A stretch of 64,000 nucleotides of DNA from Phenylobacterium glaciei (GCF_016772415.1 NZ_JAGSGD010000003.1:81361-145360), one strand, 5' to 3'; shown: positions 42,016 through 52,636, counted from the first letter of the stretch. Notes: generated by a model from the sequence alone, not told the origin. Made by a program: numbers and translations.

Positions 42016-42525
42016 TTGGTTGTGTCAGACGCAGATCCTCCCAACGCGGCCTCCGATCCGGGCTTCTTCGACGGCCGGCTGATGATCGATATCCTTGGTT
42101 GGGATTGGAACATGCGCATTGCGATTGGCGACCACCCAGTGGCTCGACCGCAGGGGCGGACCCATGGCCTTGAGTACGGTCGCGACTTCACTATCCACGG
42201 CCGCGTCCGCGCACCCCGCGAACTTCGCGGCAAGGAGATGAAAGTGACGCTGTCACCGTTTGGGCCGAGGGTGCGCTTTGGACAGAGAGGCCTGCAGCAG
42301 GTGGGCGCCTTGGCCGAGTTGCCCCCAGGCTCCGACTTCGCCTTTGAGGCGATGCTCATGTTGCCCGAAGACGCGATTGCCTCCACCGCAACGTCCTTGG
42401 CGTTGAGCTGGAAGCATCTCCAGATTCGGATCGGCGACGGCGGTCCCGGGAGCACGAGCATCGTCGCCTACGACTTCCACGCCAGAATTCCCCCAAACCT
42501 CGAAGCCTGGGCGAATGCTGACTAA
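42016..42525 (+). CDS. Unknown protein, first of a paralogous pair
   Basis: About 169 aa from TTG 42016 (GTG 42022 also possible). Core: 'DFTIHGRVRAPRELRGKEMK', 'LPPGSDFAFEAMLMLPEDAI', 'LSWKHLQIRIGDGGPGSTSI'. The next gene has the same order of features: 'I.GRV.AP..L....M.', 'G....E..L.+P.DA', 'S..W..L.+..GDG.G....V.DF'. So the two are diverged tandem duplicates. Soluble, beta-rich by eye. I do not recognise the family. Overlaps the next gene by 11 nt. Confidence 0.6.
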   Translation: MVVSDADPPNAASDPGFFDGRLMIDILGWDWNMRIAIGDHPVARPQGRTHGLEYGRDFTIHGRVRAPRELRGKEMKVTLSPFGPRVRFGQRGLQQVGALAELPPGSDFAFEAMLMLPEDAIASTATSLALSWKHLQIRIGDGGPGSTSIVAYDFHARIPPNLEAWANAD

Positions 42526-42964
42526 AGCGCGGCTAGACTTCCTCATCGAACTGCGTGGCTACGACGGCGGGCTCGGCCTTATGCCTTGCCCGCCGTCGGT
42601 CCCGAAGGCGCACCGCTTTCAAAGCGGTCTCATCTACTCTCGAATGATCGAAATCGAGGGTCGTGTGCTTGCGCCTGACGGTTTGGCCGACCAGCGGATG
42701 CGCATCTGGCTAGACCAACTGGAGAGCTGGCACTTAAGCCGAAGTGAGCCGCCGCATATCGGGGACATCTACGATCGGACCGGAGAGGTCCCCGGCGGTG
42801 GTCTGGAGACCACGCTCTACATTCCCAAGGATGCGTGGCTCACCGCCATTAGTTGCCTCAGCACAGTCTGGCGGCGTCTCAGGCTGACGGGAGCCGATGG
42901 CGACGGTCGAGGCATGCGCCTCGTCGACTTCTCATTCTCTTCGAGCAGCCTGCCTGCTCGTTGA
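42515..42964 (+). CDS. Unknown protein, second of a paralogous pair
   Basis: The 149-aa protein starts at an ATG inside the end of the preceding gene, so translation is probably coupled. Core: 'RMIEIEGRVLAPDGLADQRM', 'EVPGGGLETTLYIPKDAWLT', 'RLRLTGADGDGRGMRLVDFS'. Aligning by eye with the upstream protein shows one shared domain of ~100 residues. The C-terminus is a Ser-rich tail (SFSSSSLPAR). No membrane segment, signal or catalytic motif is seen. Confidence 0.6.
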   Translation: MLTKARLDFLIELRGYDGGLGLMPCPPSVPKAHRFQSGLIYSRMIEIEGRVLAPDGLADQRMRIWLDQLESWHLSRSEPPHIGDIYDRTGEVPGGGLETTLYIPKDAWLTAISCLSTVWRRLRLTGADGDGRGMRLVDFSFSSSSLPAR

Positions 42965-43531
42965 GGATGACCCACTACCGGCCGGGCGGGCCAAATCTCA
43001 GCGCTGGCGTACCGACTTCCCCAGTCGCGCTGCAGTACCCCAACCGCCCCGCATAGGGCCACCGAGCCCACCGCGCGCCTAAGCCGATGGCCGGCGAAAT
43101 TCGTCCTGCGCCTCGAAAACTATATGGCCGCTCAGCGGGCTGGATTCGAACTGCTCTCTACGGTCGGCAAATTCGAACAGGGGCACTCCGGTCGTGACGC
43201 GCGGAGAATGGGCCCTTGGAAACCACCGCCAACGGCCCCAAATGGCGCCGGAGAACGCGGAGTAACCATCGCGAATCCACGCCAACCGCCCGGAATGTTG
43301 GAGGTATTTCGACTTCCAGAAAGTCGGATGAAAACAACTAGTTATGGCTGGCGGTGGAAGAGCACCTGAAGGCGAACTCTCGCCCGCCCCATTGGCCCGG
43401 CCGGTCGCTACCCGTTGATTTGGTGGTGCGTTACGCCCGTTCTGATTGCAGTTGCCGACCACCCTGGTTTTCCCTATTTTCTCAAATACGGACAACCCTC
43501 CCGATGGAGTCGGCAATTGCAGGGCGACGTG
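42965..43531. other. Gene-free stretch upstream of the defence island (about 570 nt)
   Basis: No credible gene on either strand; frames present are shadows with odd composition. A low-GC patch at about 43465-43490 (GGTTTTCCCTATTTTCTCAA) lies ~45-65 nt before the HTH gene and may hold the island promoter. Two direct copies of ATTCGAAC occur at 43144 and 43171. No tRNA or integrase was found here. Confidence 0.5.
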
Positions 43532-43696
43532 ATGACCATCAAGGAGGTGTCCGAGTACCTCAAGCTGGCCGAAAAGACGGCCTATCGCCTGGCGGCCGAA
43601 GGCAAGATCCCCGGCTTCAAGGTTGGCGCTTCCTGGCGTTTCAGGAAGAGTGAGATCGACCGGTGGATCACCGCGCAAGAGCGTGGTGAGGCCTGA
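43532..43696 (+). CDS. Excisionase-family / MerR-like helix-turn-helix protein (54 aa)
   Basis: The whole protein is one HTH_17/excise-type domain: 'MTIKEVSEYLKLAEKTAYRL', 'AAEGKIPGFKVGASWRFRKS', 'EIDRWITAQERG'. Such proteins bind DNA as phage excisionases or as regulators at the front of restriction-modification operons. The gene ends 3 nt before the helicase gene, so here a regulator of the island is the likelier role. The ATG at 43532 is preceded by AGGGCGACGTG. Confidence 0.85.
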   Translation: MTIKEVSEYLKLAEKTAYRLAAEGKIPGFKVGASWRFRKSEIDRWITAQERGEA

Positions 43697-43699
43697 CAG

Positions 43700-46600
43700 A
43701 TGAAGATCATTGATAACGTCAATTCGCTGCTGGGCGATGATCTCAAGGGCTCGCTCGCCAAGGGTTCGAAGCTCAAGATCGCGGCCTCGTGCTTCTCCAT
43801 CTATGCCTACGAGGCGCTGAAGTCTGAGCTCGCCCGGATCGACGGTCTGGAGTTCATCTTTACGGCCCCGACCTTCGTGCCGACCGAAGTTACCGACAAG
43901 GTGAGCAAGGAGCGGCGTGAGTTCTTCATCCCGAAGGCCAACCGCGAGAGCAACCTCTACGGCTCGGAATTCGAAATCCAGCTCCGCAACAAGCTGACGC
44001 AGCGCGCTGTCGCCCGCGAATGCGCCGATTGGATTCGCAAGAAGGCCAAGTTCAGGTCGAACAAATCAAAGGCCCCGATGCAGCAATTTGTCTGCGTCAC
44101 CGGCGCGACAGACGATGTCGCCTACATGCCCCTGAACGGCTTCACCGCGGTGGATCTTGGCTACCAGCGGGGCGACGCCGTCTCCAGCTTCGTCAACCGG
44201 TTTGACGAGGCTGTTCACACCGGAACCTACCTCCAGCTCTTCAACCAGATTTGGACCGACCCGACGAAGCTCGAGGATGTTACGGCAGCGATCTGCGACC
44301 ACATCGAGTCCGTCTACCAGGAGAACTCGCCCGAACGCATCTACTTCCTGATGCTCTACAATATCTTCAATGAGTTTCTCGAAGACATCGACGAAGACGT
44401 CCTGCCCAACGATCGCACCGGGTATCAGGACAGTCTGATCTGGAACAAGTTGTTCAATTTCCAGCGCGACGCCGCGACAGGGATCATCAACAAGCTGGAG
44501 ACTTACAACGGCTGCATCCTCGCCGACAGCGTTGGCCTGGGTAAGACGTTCACGGCGCTTGCCGTGATCAAATATTACGAGCTCCGCAATCGGTCTGTGC
44601 TGGTGCTTTGCCCGAAGAAGCTGTCCGACAACTGGTTGAACTACAACACAAACCTGAAGACAAACATCTTCGCCAAGGACCGCTTCAACTACGACGTCCT
44701 CTGCCACACCGACCTTTCGAGGAACTCAGGCGTCTCCCACGGCATCCCGCTCAACCGGGTGAACTGGGGCAACTACGACCTCGTGGTTATCGACGAGTCC
44801 CACAATTTCCGGAACAACGATGCGTTCAAGGAAAAGGAGACCCGGTACCAGAAGCTGATGAACCGGGTCATCCGCGACGGCGTGAAGACCAAGGTGCTGA
44901 TGCTGTCGGCGACGCCGGTGAACAACCGGTTCAACGACCTGCGCAACCAGCTGGCGCTCGCCTATGAGGGCCAGTCCGAGGCGCTGACGAAGAAGCTCAA
45001 AAGCAAGAATAGCGTCGAAGAAATCTTCCGCCGCGCCCAGGCGGCATTCAACGCGTGGTCCAAGCTCCCCAACGAGGAGCGTACCGCACAGGCCATTCTG
45101 CAGGCCCTGGACTTTGATTTCTTCGAGCTGCTCGACAGCGTCACCATCGCCCGGTCGCGCAAACACATCGAGACGTTCTACGACACCACCGACATCGGGA
45201 AGTTTCCGGAACGCCGCAAGCCGCTGTCGTTCCGCTGCCCGCTCACCAGTCGCCCCGGCGTGATGGACCTGAACGGCATCGTGGCCCAGCTCACCCTGCT
45301 CAAACTCGCGGTCTACGCGCCGATCAGCTACATCCTGCCCAGCCGTCTCAGCAAATACGAGCAGCTCTACGACACCCAGGTCGAGGGCGGCCGCGGCAAG
45401 CTCCGACAGATCGACCGCGAGCGCAGCCTGCAGGCGCTCATGACGACGAACCTGCTCAAGCGGCTGGAGAGCTCGGTTGAGGCCTTCCGCCTGACCCTGA
45501 AGTCCCTTCAGGCCAACCTGAACAAGACCCTAGACGCTATCGCCGAATTTGAACGCAATGGCGGCTCCCTGAAGGTGTCTGACTACACCGCAGACTTTGA
45601 GGACATGGAGCCCGAGGACGACGAGTTCGGGGACCTGGGCGACTTCAAGGTCGGGGGCAAGATCCAGATCAGCCTCTCGGACATGGACGTCCAGTCCTGG
45701 CAGCACGACCTGCGCTCAGATCTGTTCCTGATCGAGGAGCTGACCCGGGAGATGGAGCTGATCACGCCTGAGCACGACACCAAGCTCCAGCATCTCAAGA
45801 CCCTGATCGCGAGCAAGATCGAGGCCCCGCTAAACCCGGGAAACAAGAAGGTCCTGATCTTCACGGCCTTCGCCGACACCGCCAACTACCTCTATGAAAA
45901 CATCGCCGCCGAGCTGCTGCGCACGAAGGGTCTGCATACCGGGCGTGTCACCGGCTCCGATGGGCCGAAATCGACCTTGGCCAAAGGCTATGACTTCCAG
46001 TCGCTGCTGACGCTGTTTTCGCCGCGATCGAAGGAAAAGGCTGCCATCCTGCCCGAGGAGCCGGCCGAGATTGATATCCTCATCGGTACCGACTGCATCT
46101 CCGAGGGCCAGAACCTTCAGGACTGCGACTACCTCGTGAACTACGACATTCACTGGAACCCGGTCCGGATCATCCAGCGCTTCGGCCGTATCGACCGCAT
46201 CGGGTCACCGAACAGCCAGATCCAGCTGGCGAACTATTGGCCGGACATCAGCCTCGACGAGTACATCAACCTGAAGGAACGCGTCGAGAACCGGATGGTG
46301 ATCGCTGACGTGACGGCGACCGGTGACGACAACGTCCTGACCGCGAAGAGCAGTGAGATCGCCTACCGCAAGGACCAACTACGGCGCCTCCAGGACGAGG
46401 TCATCGAGCTGGAAGACGTCAAGACCGGCATCTCGATCACCGACCTGGGTCTGAACGATTTCCGGATGGACCTACTCAACTATGTGAAAGCCAACGGCGA
46501 GCTCGAGAATGTGCCTCGCGGCATGCATGCCGTGGTACCGGCGAAGCCGGAACTGGGCCTGCAGCCGGGCGTGATCTTTGCGCTGCGCAACATCCACGAC

Positions 46601-46975
46601 AGCGTGAACACCAACCAGCAGAACCGGCTGCATCCCTACTACCTGGTCTATATCGGCCGGGACGGTGAGATCATTGCCGACCATACGGAGGCCAAGCGCC
46701 TGCTCGATCTGGTCCGCACGAGCTGCAAGGGCGAAGACGAGCCGATCCAGGCCGTCTGCCGGCTCTTCAACGAGCAAACCCAGGACGGCCGCAACATGGC
46801 CGCCTATTCAGATCTGCTCAGCTCTGCCATCCGATCGATGATCGAGGTGAAGGAAGAAAAGGACCTGGACAGCCTGTTCAGCGGCGGCAGGACCACGGCG
46901 CTCACGAACACGATCGCGGGGCTCAGCGACTTCGAACTGGTCGCCTTCGTCGTGATCCTCCAGGCCGCGCCATGA
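43700..46975 (+). CDS. PLD-like domain plus SNF2-type helicase, defence-associated
   Basis: The 1091-aa protein has an N-terminal ~230 residues (IIDNVNSLLGDDLKGSLAKG, SKLKIAASCFSIYAYEAL) that resemble the phospholipase-D-like module found in front of some anti-phage helicases; the HKD catalytic motif is not obvious. Helicase domain 1 has Walker A 'SVGLGKT' (277-283) and DESH box (365-368). Domain 2 has 'LIGTDCISEGQNLQDCDYLV' and 'QRFGRIDRIGS'. ATP-driven translocation on DNA is expected. It overlaps the DUF4391 gene by four bases (ATGA) and leads a four-gene operon with type III mod and res. Confidence 0.85.
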   Translation: MKIIDNVNSLLGDDLKGSLAKGSKLKIAASCFSIYAYEALKSELARIDGLEFIFTAPTFVPTEVTDKVSKERREFFIPKANRESNLYGSEFEIQLRNKLTQRAVARECADWIRKKAKFRSNKSKAPMQQFVCVTGATDDVAYMPLNGFTAVDLGYQRGDAVSSFVNRFDEAVHTGTYLQLFNQIWTDPTKLEDVTAAICDHIESVYQENSPERIYFLMLYNIFNEFLEDIDEDVLPNDRTGYQDSLIWNKLFNFQRDAATGIINKLETYNGCILADSVGLGKTFTALAVIKYYELRNRSVLVLCPKKLSDNWLNYNTNLKTNIFAKDRFNYDVLCHTDLSRNSGVSHGIPLNRVNWGNYDLVVIDESHNFRNNDAFKEKETRYQKLMNRVIRDGVKTKVLMLSATPVNNRFNDLRNQLALAYEGQSEALTKKLKSKNSVEEIFRRAQAAFNAWSKLPNEERTAQAILQALDFDFFELLDSVTIARSRKHIETFYDTTDIGKFPERRKPLSFRCPLTSRPGVMDLNGIVAQLTLLKLAVYAPISYILPSRLSKYEQLYDTQVEGGRGKLRQIDRERSLQALMTTNLLKRLESSVEAFRLTLKSLQANLNKTLDAIAEFERNGGSLKVSDYTADFEDMEPEDDEFGDLGDFKVGGKIQISLSDMDVQSWQHDLRSDLFLIEELTREMELITPEHDTKLQHLKTLIASKIEAPLNPGNKKVLIFTAFADTANYLYENIAAELLRTKGLHTGRVTGSDGPKSTLAKGYDFQSLLTLFSPRSKEKAAILPEEPAEIDILIGTDCISEGQNLQDCDYLVNYDIHWNPVRIIQRFGRIDRIGSPNSQIQLANYWPDISLDEYINLKERVENRMVIADVTATGDDNVLTAKSSEIAYRKDQLRRLQDEVIELEDVKTGISITDLGLNDFRMDLLNYVKANGELENVPRGMHAVVPAKPELGLQPGVIFALRNIHDSVNTNQQNRLHPYYLVYIGRDGEIIADHTEAKRLLDLVRTSCKGEDEPIQAVCRLFNEQTQDGRNMAAYSDLLSSAIRSMIEVKEEKDLDSLFSGGRTTALTNTIAGLSDFELVAFVVILQAAP

Positions 46976-47667
46976 CGGCAGGCCTGTTCGACTATCCCAG
47001 AAGTGCCGCGTTCGGCCGGGTACTGCCAAAGAACAAGATTTATGAGCACGCTGGCGCCAGCGCGGGGCTGAAGCAGCTGTTCGTCACCCAGGTCGACCAG
47101 ATTGTGTGGCGGTTCAAGCTGGCTCCTGAGACCATCAACCTGGCCGCTACCGCGTCTGTCTCGGAAATCCAGATCTTCGAAATTAGCCTGCGGACCGGCT
47201 CACCGGATGAGGACATTCTGCGGGCGATCGACCGGGCTATTCCGTTCCCGATCATCTTCGAACTGACCTGGTCCGGTAAGCGGCGCGCGACGGCCGCCTT
47301 TAAACGACCCAGCGAAGCCGACACCTCGAAGTGGGTGATCAGTGAGTATTTCTCGACCGACTGGACCAGCGAAGGTGGGCCGCGAGATGCGCTTCCCGTG
47401 GCCCTCGACCTCGGGGGGCTCTACGACAAGCTCCTGACGGCGATGATGCCAGCCCAGGTCCGGACGGACGGCGCTATTCAGGAGCGTGTCGCTCGGCTCG
47501 AAGCGGTCCGGGCGCAAGCCCGTGAAATCGAGCGGATCACATTGCGGCTCAACCGCGAGAAACAATTCAACAAACGCGTAGCGATCAACGCCGAGCTACG
47601 CGTCGCCAGATTGGAAATGGAGCGGCTCACCCGGGCAAACGCACCGATGGCGGCCACGAGTGAGTGA
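46972..47667 (+). CDS. DUF4391 domain protein
   Basis: The 231-aa protein matches the DUF4391 pattern: 'GLFDYPRSAAFGRVLPKNKI', 'LFVTQVDQIVWRFKLAPETI', 'IQIFEISL' and a C-terminal helical tail (about residues 170-225) likely to be coiled coil. Function unknown; such proteins recur between helicase and Mod genes in type III-like defence loci, so a complex-bridging role is inferred. The start overlaps the helicase stop. Its stop precedes the mod start by 13 nt. Confidence 0.82.
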   Translation: MTAGLFDYPRSAAFGRVLPKNKIYEHAGASAGLKQLFVTQVDQIVWRFKLAPETINLAATASVSEIQIFEISLRTGSPDEDILRAIDRAIPFPIIFELTWSGKRRATAAFKRPSEADTSKWVISEYFSTDWTSEGGPRDALPVALDLGGLYDKLLTAMMPAQVRTDGAIQERVARLEAVRAQAREIERITLRLNREKQFNKRVAINAELRVARLEMERLTRANAPMAATSE

Positions 47668-47680
47668 GGGGATGACGACG

Positions 47681-49543
47681 ATGGACAAGCTCAAGATGCA
47701 CAGCCCGAACCTGACGGACGAGAATGTCGCGAAGATCCGCGATCTTTTTCCAGGCTGCGTCACGGAGGCGGCGGATGAGACTGGCAAGCTGCGGTTGGTG
47801 GTCGATTTCGATCAGCTTCGACAGGAACTGAGCGATCATCTCGTACAGGGCGGGCAGGAAAGATACCGGTTGGATTGGCCGGGAAAGCGGGAGGCATTAG
47901 CCACAGCAAATGCACCTATTGCGAAAACATTTCGCCCATCTCGAGACGATAGTCTGAATTTTGAGTCGACCAGTAATCTGTTCATTCAGGGCGACAATCT
48001 AGACGCTCTTAAGATTTTTCAGGAAACATATCTTGGAAAAGTGAAAATGATCTTCATTGATCCCCCGTACAATACTGGGAATGATTTCATATATGAGGAC
48101 GATTTTTCGCAGGGAAGCGAAGAATTTCTGATTATGTCGAATCAGAAAGACCAATCTGGAAACCGTCTTGTTGCCAATACAGACAGCAATGGGCGATTTC
48201 ATTCGGATTGGCTGTCAATGATGTATGCGCGATTGAAGTTGGCGCGAAATATAATGAGCGCAGACGGCGTGATATTCATCAGTATTGATGATGGTGAAGT
48301 TGGCAATCTTCGAAAGTGTTGCGACGAAATATTCGGAGCAGACAATCTTATTGCGAATATAATATGGCAGAAAAAATATACGAGAGCCAATGACGCGAGG
48401 TGGTTTTCGGACAACCACGACCACATACTTTGCTATGCGAAACAAAAGATTGGGATGTCGCTAAATTTGCTTCCGAGGAATGAGGCTCAGCTTGCCGCCT
48501 ATAGTAACCCTGACGGTCATTCAAAGGGAGTCTGGAAAGCGACCCCACTTCACGCAAAGAGCGGAACGAACGCGACTTCGTTTACATTCAGAAACGGAAT
48601 TGAATGGACGCCGCCGACTGGCACATTTCGCCGCTTTAATGACGCTGCATTAAAGAGAATGGACGAGGACGGGGAAATCTGGTTCGGCGCGGACGGAACA
48701 CAGACACCCTCTCGGAAAAGCTTCCTTTCAGAGGTCAAGGACGGCGTAAGCCCCGTCACGATTTGGCCCTACGATGAAGTGGGACATAACCATGAAGCAA
48801 GTAACGAACTAAAATCCCTCGATCTTGGCGGATTATTCAATAATCCGAAACCAACAAGACTCATTCAGAGAGCATTAGTCCTCGCTACAGGTAGTGAAGA
48901 CATTGTTTTGGATTTTTTCTCTGGCTCTGGAACGACTGCGCAGGCTGTATTTCAGCAGAACGCTATCGATGGCGCGAATAGAAAATTCATTCTCGTGCAA
49001 TTACCGGAAGAGACGGAATCGTCTAGTGCGGCTAGGAAGGAGGGCTTCGAAAACATTGCTGACCTGGCAATGGAACGCGTCCGTCGCGCGGGCGCTAAAG
49101 TACTAGAGACCTCGGGTCACCCGGAGTGGAAAAAGGACGTTGGTTTTCGCGTCCTTAAAATCGACACGTCGAATATGCAGGACGTCTTTTACCGTCCCGA
49201 CGAAGTTAGCCAGGTCGATTTGCTCACTGCGATCGACAACATCAAGCCAGACCGCACCCCTGAGGACCTGCTCTTCCAAGTGCTGGGGGATTGGGGCGTC
49301 GATCTGACGCTGCCCATCCGCCGCGAGACGATCCAAGGCAAGACGGTGTTCTTCGTAGACAACAACGCCCTGGCTGCGTGCTTCGACAGCGGCGTAACAG
49401 AGGAGCTGGTCAAGGAGCTGGCCGGCCACGAGCCGCTGCGTGTGGTCTTCCGCGACAACGGCTTTGTATCGGACGCCGTTAAGATCAACGTCGAACAGAT
49501 CTTCCGCCAGCTCTCTCCCGCCACCGACATCAAGTCGATCTGA
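47681..49543 (+). CDS. mod: Type III restriction-modification methyltransferase (Mod)
   Basis: The protein is about 620 aa from ATG 47681 (GAGGGG 9 nt upstream; earlier GTG 47660 and ATG 47672 are in frame). It is a beta-class amino-methyltransferase: motif IV '[17 protein letters not shown]' comes first, then the target-recognition region (about residues 200-380), then motif I '[14 protein letters not shown]'. It methylates adenine in a non-palindromic site, as known for the family. The middle (about 47890-49190) is markedly richer in AT than both ends, so this part looks exchanged. It is 10 nt upstream of res. Confidence 0.95.
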   Translation: MDKLKMHSPNLTDENVAKIRDLFPGCVTEAADETGKLRLVVDFDQLRQELSDHLVQGGQERYRLDWPGKREALATANAPIAKTFRPSRDDSLNFESTSNLFIQGDNLDALKIFQETYLGKVKMIFIDPPYNTGNDFIYEDDFSQGSEEFLIMSNQKDQSGNRLVANTDSNGRFHSDWLSMMYARLKLARNIMSADGVIFISIDDGEVGNLRKCCDEIFGADNLIANIIWQKKYTRANDARWFSDNHDHILCYAKQKIGMSLNLLPRNEAQLAAYSNPDGHSKGVWKATPLHAKSGTNATSFTFRNGIEWTPPTGTFRRFNDAALKRMDEDGEIWFGADGTQTPSRKSFLSEVKDGVSPVTIWPYDEVGHNHEASNELKSLDLGGLFNNPKPTRLIQRALVLATGSEDIVLDFFSGSGTTAQAVFQQNAIDGANRKFILVQLPEETESSSAARKEGFENIADLAMERVRRAGAKVLETSGHPEWKKDVGFRVLKIDTSNMQDVFYRPDEVSQVDLLTAIDNIKPDRTPEDLLFQVLGDWGVDLTLPIRRETIQGKTVFFVDNNALAACFDSGVTEELVKELAGHEPLRVVFRDNGFVSDAVKINVEQIFRQLSPATDIKSI

Positions 49544-49553
49544 GGGGGTCGGC

Positions 49554-52500
49554 ATGAAGCTCAAATTCAAGGTCCAGCCCTATCAGACTGATGCTGTGGA
49601 GGCAGTCGTCGACTGCTTTGCCGGGCAGCCGATGACAGGTGGCGTCGCTTACAGGATCGACCCCGGCCGCAAGGCGCAGACCAGCGCCTTCGAGGAAGGC
49701 TTCAAGAATGCTGATCTCCAGCTGACCGAGCTTCAGGTTCTGGCCAACATCAAGGACATCCAGCGCCGCCAGAACCTGCCCATGTCGGACAGCCTTGTCG
49801 CCAGCGCGGGGTGCAAGTTCAACCTCGACGTGGAGATGGAGACAGGGACCGGCAAAACATATTGCTACATCAAGACCATGTTCGAGATGAACAAGCGATA
49901 TGGCTGGTCCAAGTTCATCATCATGGTCCCGAGCATTGCGATCCGGGAGGGCGTCTATAAGTCCCTCCAGATCACCGCGGAACATTTCACCGAAAGCTAC
50001 GGCAAGAAGGCGCGCTTCTTCATCTACAATTCAAAGCGCCTGCACGAGCTGGAAAGTTTTTCGTCTGACGCCGGCATCAACGTCATGGTCATCAACATCC
50101 AGGCGTTCGCCGCCAGGGGTGCTGACAACCGCCGGATCTACGACGAGCTGGACGACTTCCAGTCTCGGCGGCCCATCGATGTGATCGCCAGCAACCGGCC
50201 GATCGTGATCCTGGATGAGCCGCAGAGGATGGGAGGCAGGGCCACGACGGAGTCCCTGCCGAAGTTCAAGCCGCTGATGATCATGCGCTATTCGGCGACC
50301 CATATAACGCAGCACAACCGGATTCACCGTCTGGACGCTTTGGACGCCTATAACCAGAAGCTGGTGAAGAAGATTGCGGTGCGCGGCATCCAGACACGCG
50401 GTCTGGCAGGCACCAATGCCTACCTCTACCTCGAAGGTATCGACATCTCAAAGAAGGCGCCGGTCGCGCGCATCGAACTGGAGGTCAAGCTTAAGACCGG
50501 CGAGATTAAGCGCCAGATCCGGCGGCTGGAATTCCGCGACGACCTGTTCACGCTGTCCGGTGACCTCGATCAGTACCGGGGCTTCACCATCTCCCAGATC
50601 GACTACAACAACGACACCGTCGAATTCACCAATGGCGTGACCCTGTCGGCCGGCGAGGCCACCGGTGACGTGTCCGAGCGGGATATCCGTCGCATCCAGA
50701 TCCGGGAGACGATCAAGGCGCATTTCGACAAGGAAAAGCAGCTTTTCTCTCAAGGCATCAAGGTGCTGTCCCTGTTCTTCATCGACGAGGTGGCCAAGTA
50801 CCGCGACTACGATCAGGCGGACGAAAGGGGCGAGTATGCCCGCGTTTTCGAGGAAGAATATGAGCTCCTGAAGGCGGAATTCCTATCGGAGCTGGCGATC
50901 GACAACGAGGCCTATGTCAAGCACCTGGCCGGCATCGACGGCGCCAACACCCACAATGGCTACTTCTCGATCGACAAGAAGACCAACCGGCTGAAGAACC
51001 CTGATGTCGGGTCGAGGTCCGCCGATTCCGACGACACAGATGCCTATGACCTGATCCTGAAGGACAAGGAGCGGCTGCTGTCCTTCGCTGAGCCGACCCG
51101 GTTCATCTTTTCCCACTCCGCGCTCCGCGAAGGGTGGGACAATCCAAATGTCTTCGTGATGTGCATGCTGAAGCACAGCGACAACATGATCTCGCGTCGC
51201 CAGGAAGTCGGTCGCGGGCTTCGCCTGTCGGTCAACCAGGATGGCGATCGGATGGATAATCCGGCGGTCGTCCACGACATCAACGTCCTGACCGTGGTGG
51301 CCAGCGAGAGCTACAAGGACTTCGTCGGGGGGCTCCAGAGCGAGATTGCCGATACCCTGTCGTCGCGGCCGAGGAAGGCGACGGAGGCCTACTTCTCCGG
51401 CAAGACGGTCACGACCGAAAATGGTCCGGTTCAGATCACCCCGGCCTTGGCCAAGCTGATCTATCGGTACTTAGTGAAGAACGATTACACCGATGACACT
51501 GACCAGATTGCGGCCGGCTACCACAAAGCCAAGACCGCAGGCACGCTGGCGGCGCTTCCGGACGATCTAAAGCCCTACGCCGATCAGGTCTTCCAGCTGA
51601 TCGACAGCGTGTTCAGCGACGCCCAATTGCCGAAGGTTGAAGACGGCCGGAAACCGAAGACCAACCCGCTGAACGCCAACTTCGACAAGAAGGAATTCCA
51701 GGAGCTATGGGGCCGGATCAACCGCAAGGCCGTCTATCGGGTCGAGTTTGATTCCGACGAGCTCGTTCGCAAATGCGTCGGTGCGCTCGATAGCCAGCTC
51801 CGGGTCACGCCGCTGCAATACACCGTCCAAACCGGAATTCAGAGCGACGAGATCACGGACGATCAGCTTAAGGCCGGCGACGGCTTCAAGGTCACCAATA
51901 CGACCACCGAGAGCGGTGGATCGGTCTATTCGCAGGTAAAGTACGACCTGCTGGGCAAGGTCGCCGAAAACGCCCACCTCACCCGCCAGACTGTTGCGGA
52001 AATCCTGACCGGTATGGTGCCGAGCGTCTTTGCTCAGTTTCGCCAGAACCCCGAGCACTTCATTGCCGAGGCTTCCAGGATCATCTCCGAGCAGAAGGCC
52101 ACGATGGTCATCGAGCGCCTCGCATATGACGGCGTCGAGGACCGCTATGACGTCGACATTTTCACGGCCAACCAGTCAGGGCAGGACTTCTCCAAGGTCG
52201 GCTCGAAGCTGAAGAACCATGTCTACGATTACGTCGTCACGGATTCGGATATCGAGCGGCGGTTCGTGGCGGAGCTCGATACGAGCGATGAGGTCGTCGT
52301 CTACGCGAAGCTCCCGCGCGGGTTCCTGATCCCGACGCCTGTCGGCGATTACAACCCGGACTGGGCGATCTCGTTCAAGGTCGGAAGCGTCAAGCACATC
52401 TATTTCGTGGCCGAAACCAAGGGGACAATGTCGTCCCTGAAACTGCGCGAGATCGAAAGCACCAAGATCGCCTGCGCGCGCAAGTTCTTCGATGAAATCG

Positions 52501-52586
52501 GCAAGCGCGTGTCCGCCGACCCGGTCCGGTATGATGTCGTTACGGACTACGGGAAGCTGATGGAGCTTGTTGGGGTGAGCCGGTGA
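49554..52586 (+). CDS. res: Type III restriction endonuclease subunit (Res)
   Basis: The protein is 1010 aa from ATG 49554 with GAGGGGG upstream. The SF2 helicase core has Walker A '[10 protein letters not shown]' (about 96-105), '[10 protein letters not shown]' (DEPQ at 221-224) and '[15 protein letters not shown]', followed by '[15 protein letters not shown]'. A C-terminal PD-(D/E)xK nuclease has 'GDYNPDWAI' (Asp ~936) and 'FVAETKG' (Glu-x-Lys ~953-955). It cuts DNA with unmethylated paired sites when complexed with Mod. It ends 50 nt from the end of the convergent prophage lysis genes. Confidence 0.95.
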   Translation: MKLKFKVQPYQTDAVEAVVDCFAGQPMTGGVAYRIDPGRKAQTSAFEEGFKNADLQLTELQVLANIKDIQRRQNLPMSDSLVASAGCKFNLDVEMETGTGKTYCYIKTMFEMNKRYGWSKFIIMVPSIAIREGVYKSLQITAEHFTESYGKKARFFIYNSKRLHELESFSSDAGINVMVINIQAFAARGADNRRIYDELDDFQSRRPIDVIASNRPIVILDEPQRMGGRATTESLPKFKPLMIMRYSATHITQHNRIHRLDALDAYNQKLVKKIAVRGIQTRGLAGTNAYLYLEGIDISKKAPVARIELEVKLKTGEIKRQIRRLEFRDDLFTLSGDLDQYRGFTISQIDYNNDTVEFTNGVTLSAGEATGDVSERDIRRIQIRETIKAHFDKEKQLFSQGIKVLSLFFIDEVAKYRDYDQADERGEYARVFEEEYELLKAEFLSELAIDNEAYVKHLAGIDGANTHNGYFSIDKKTNRLKNPDVGSRSADSDDTDAYDLILKDKERLLSFAEPTRFIFSHSALREGWDNPNVFVMCMLKHSDNMISRRQEVGRGLRLSVNQDGDRMDNPAVVHDINVLTVVASESYKDFVGGLQSEIADTLSSRPRKATEAYFSGKTVTTENGPVQITPALAKLIYRYLVKNDYTDDTDQIAAGYHKAKTAGTLAALPDDLKPYADQVFQLIDSVFSDAQLPKVEDGRKPKTNPLNANFDKKEFQELWGRINRKAVYRVEFDSDELVRKCVGALDSQLRVTPLQYTVQTGIQSDEITDDQLKAGDGFKVTNTTTESGGSVYSQVKYDLLGKVAENAHLTRQTVAEILTGMVPSVFAQFRQNPEHFIAEASRIISEQKATMVIERLAYDGVEDRYDVDIFTANQSGQDFSKVGSKLKNHVYDYVVTDSDIERRFVAELDTSDEVVVYAKLPRGFLIPTPVGDYNPDWAISFKVGSVKHIYFVAETKGTMSSLKLREIESTKIACARKFFDEIGKRVSADPVRYDVVTDYGKLMELVGVSR

Positions 52587-52636
52587 GGCGGCGCGGCGAC
52601 GTCTTCCTAAACACCGTGCTTCCCGCCGCCGCCATG

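Noticed and set aside
43124..43190. Possible tRNA remnant around GGATTCGAAC
   Set aside because: No acceptor or anticodon stem can be folded; only the T-loop-like letters match.
43079..43678. 199-codon minus-strand frame upstream of the helicase
   Set aside because: Antisense to the HTH gene and lacking any recognisable domain; looks like a shadow.
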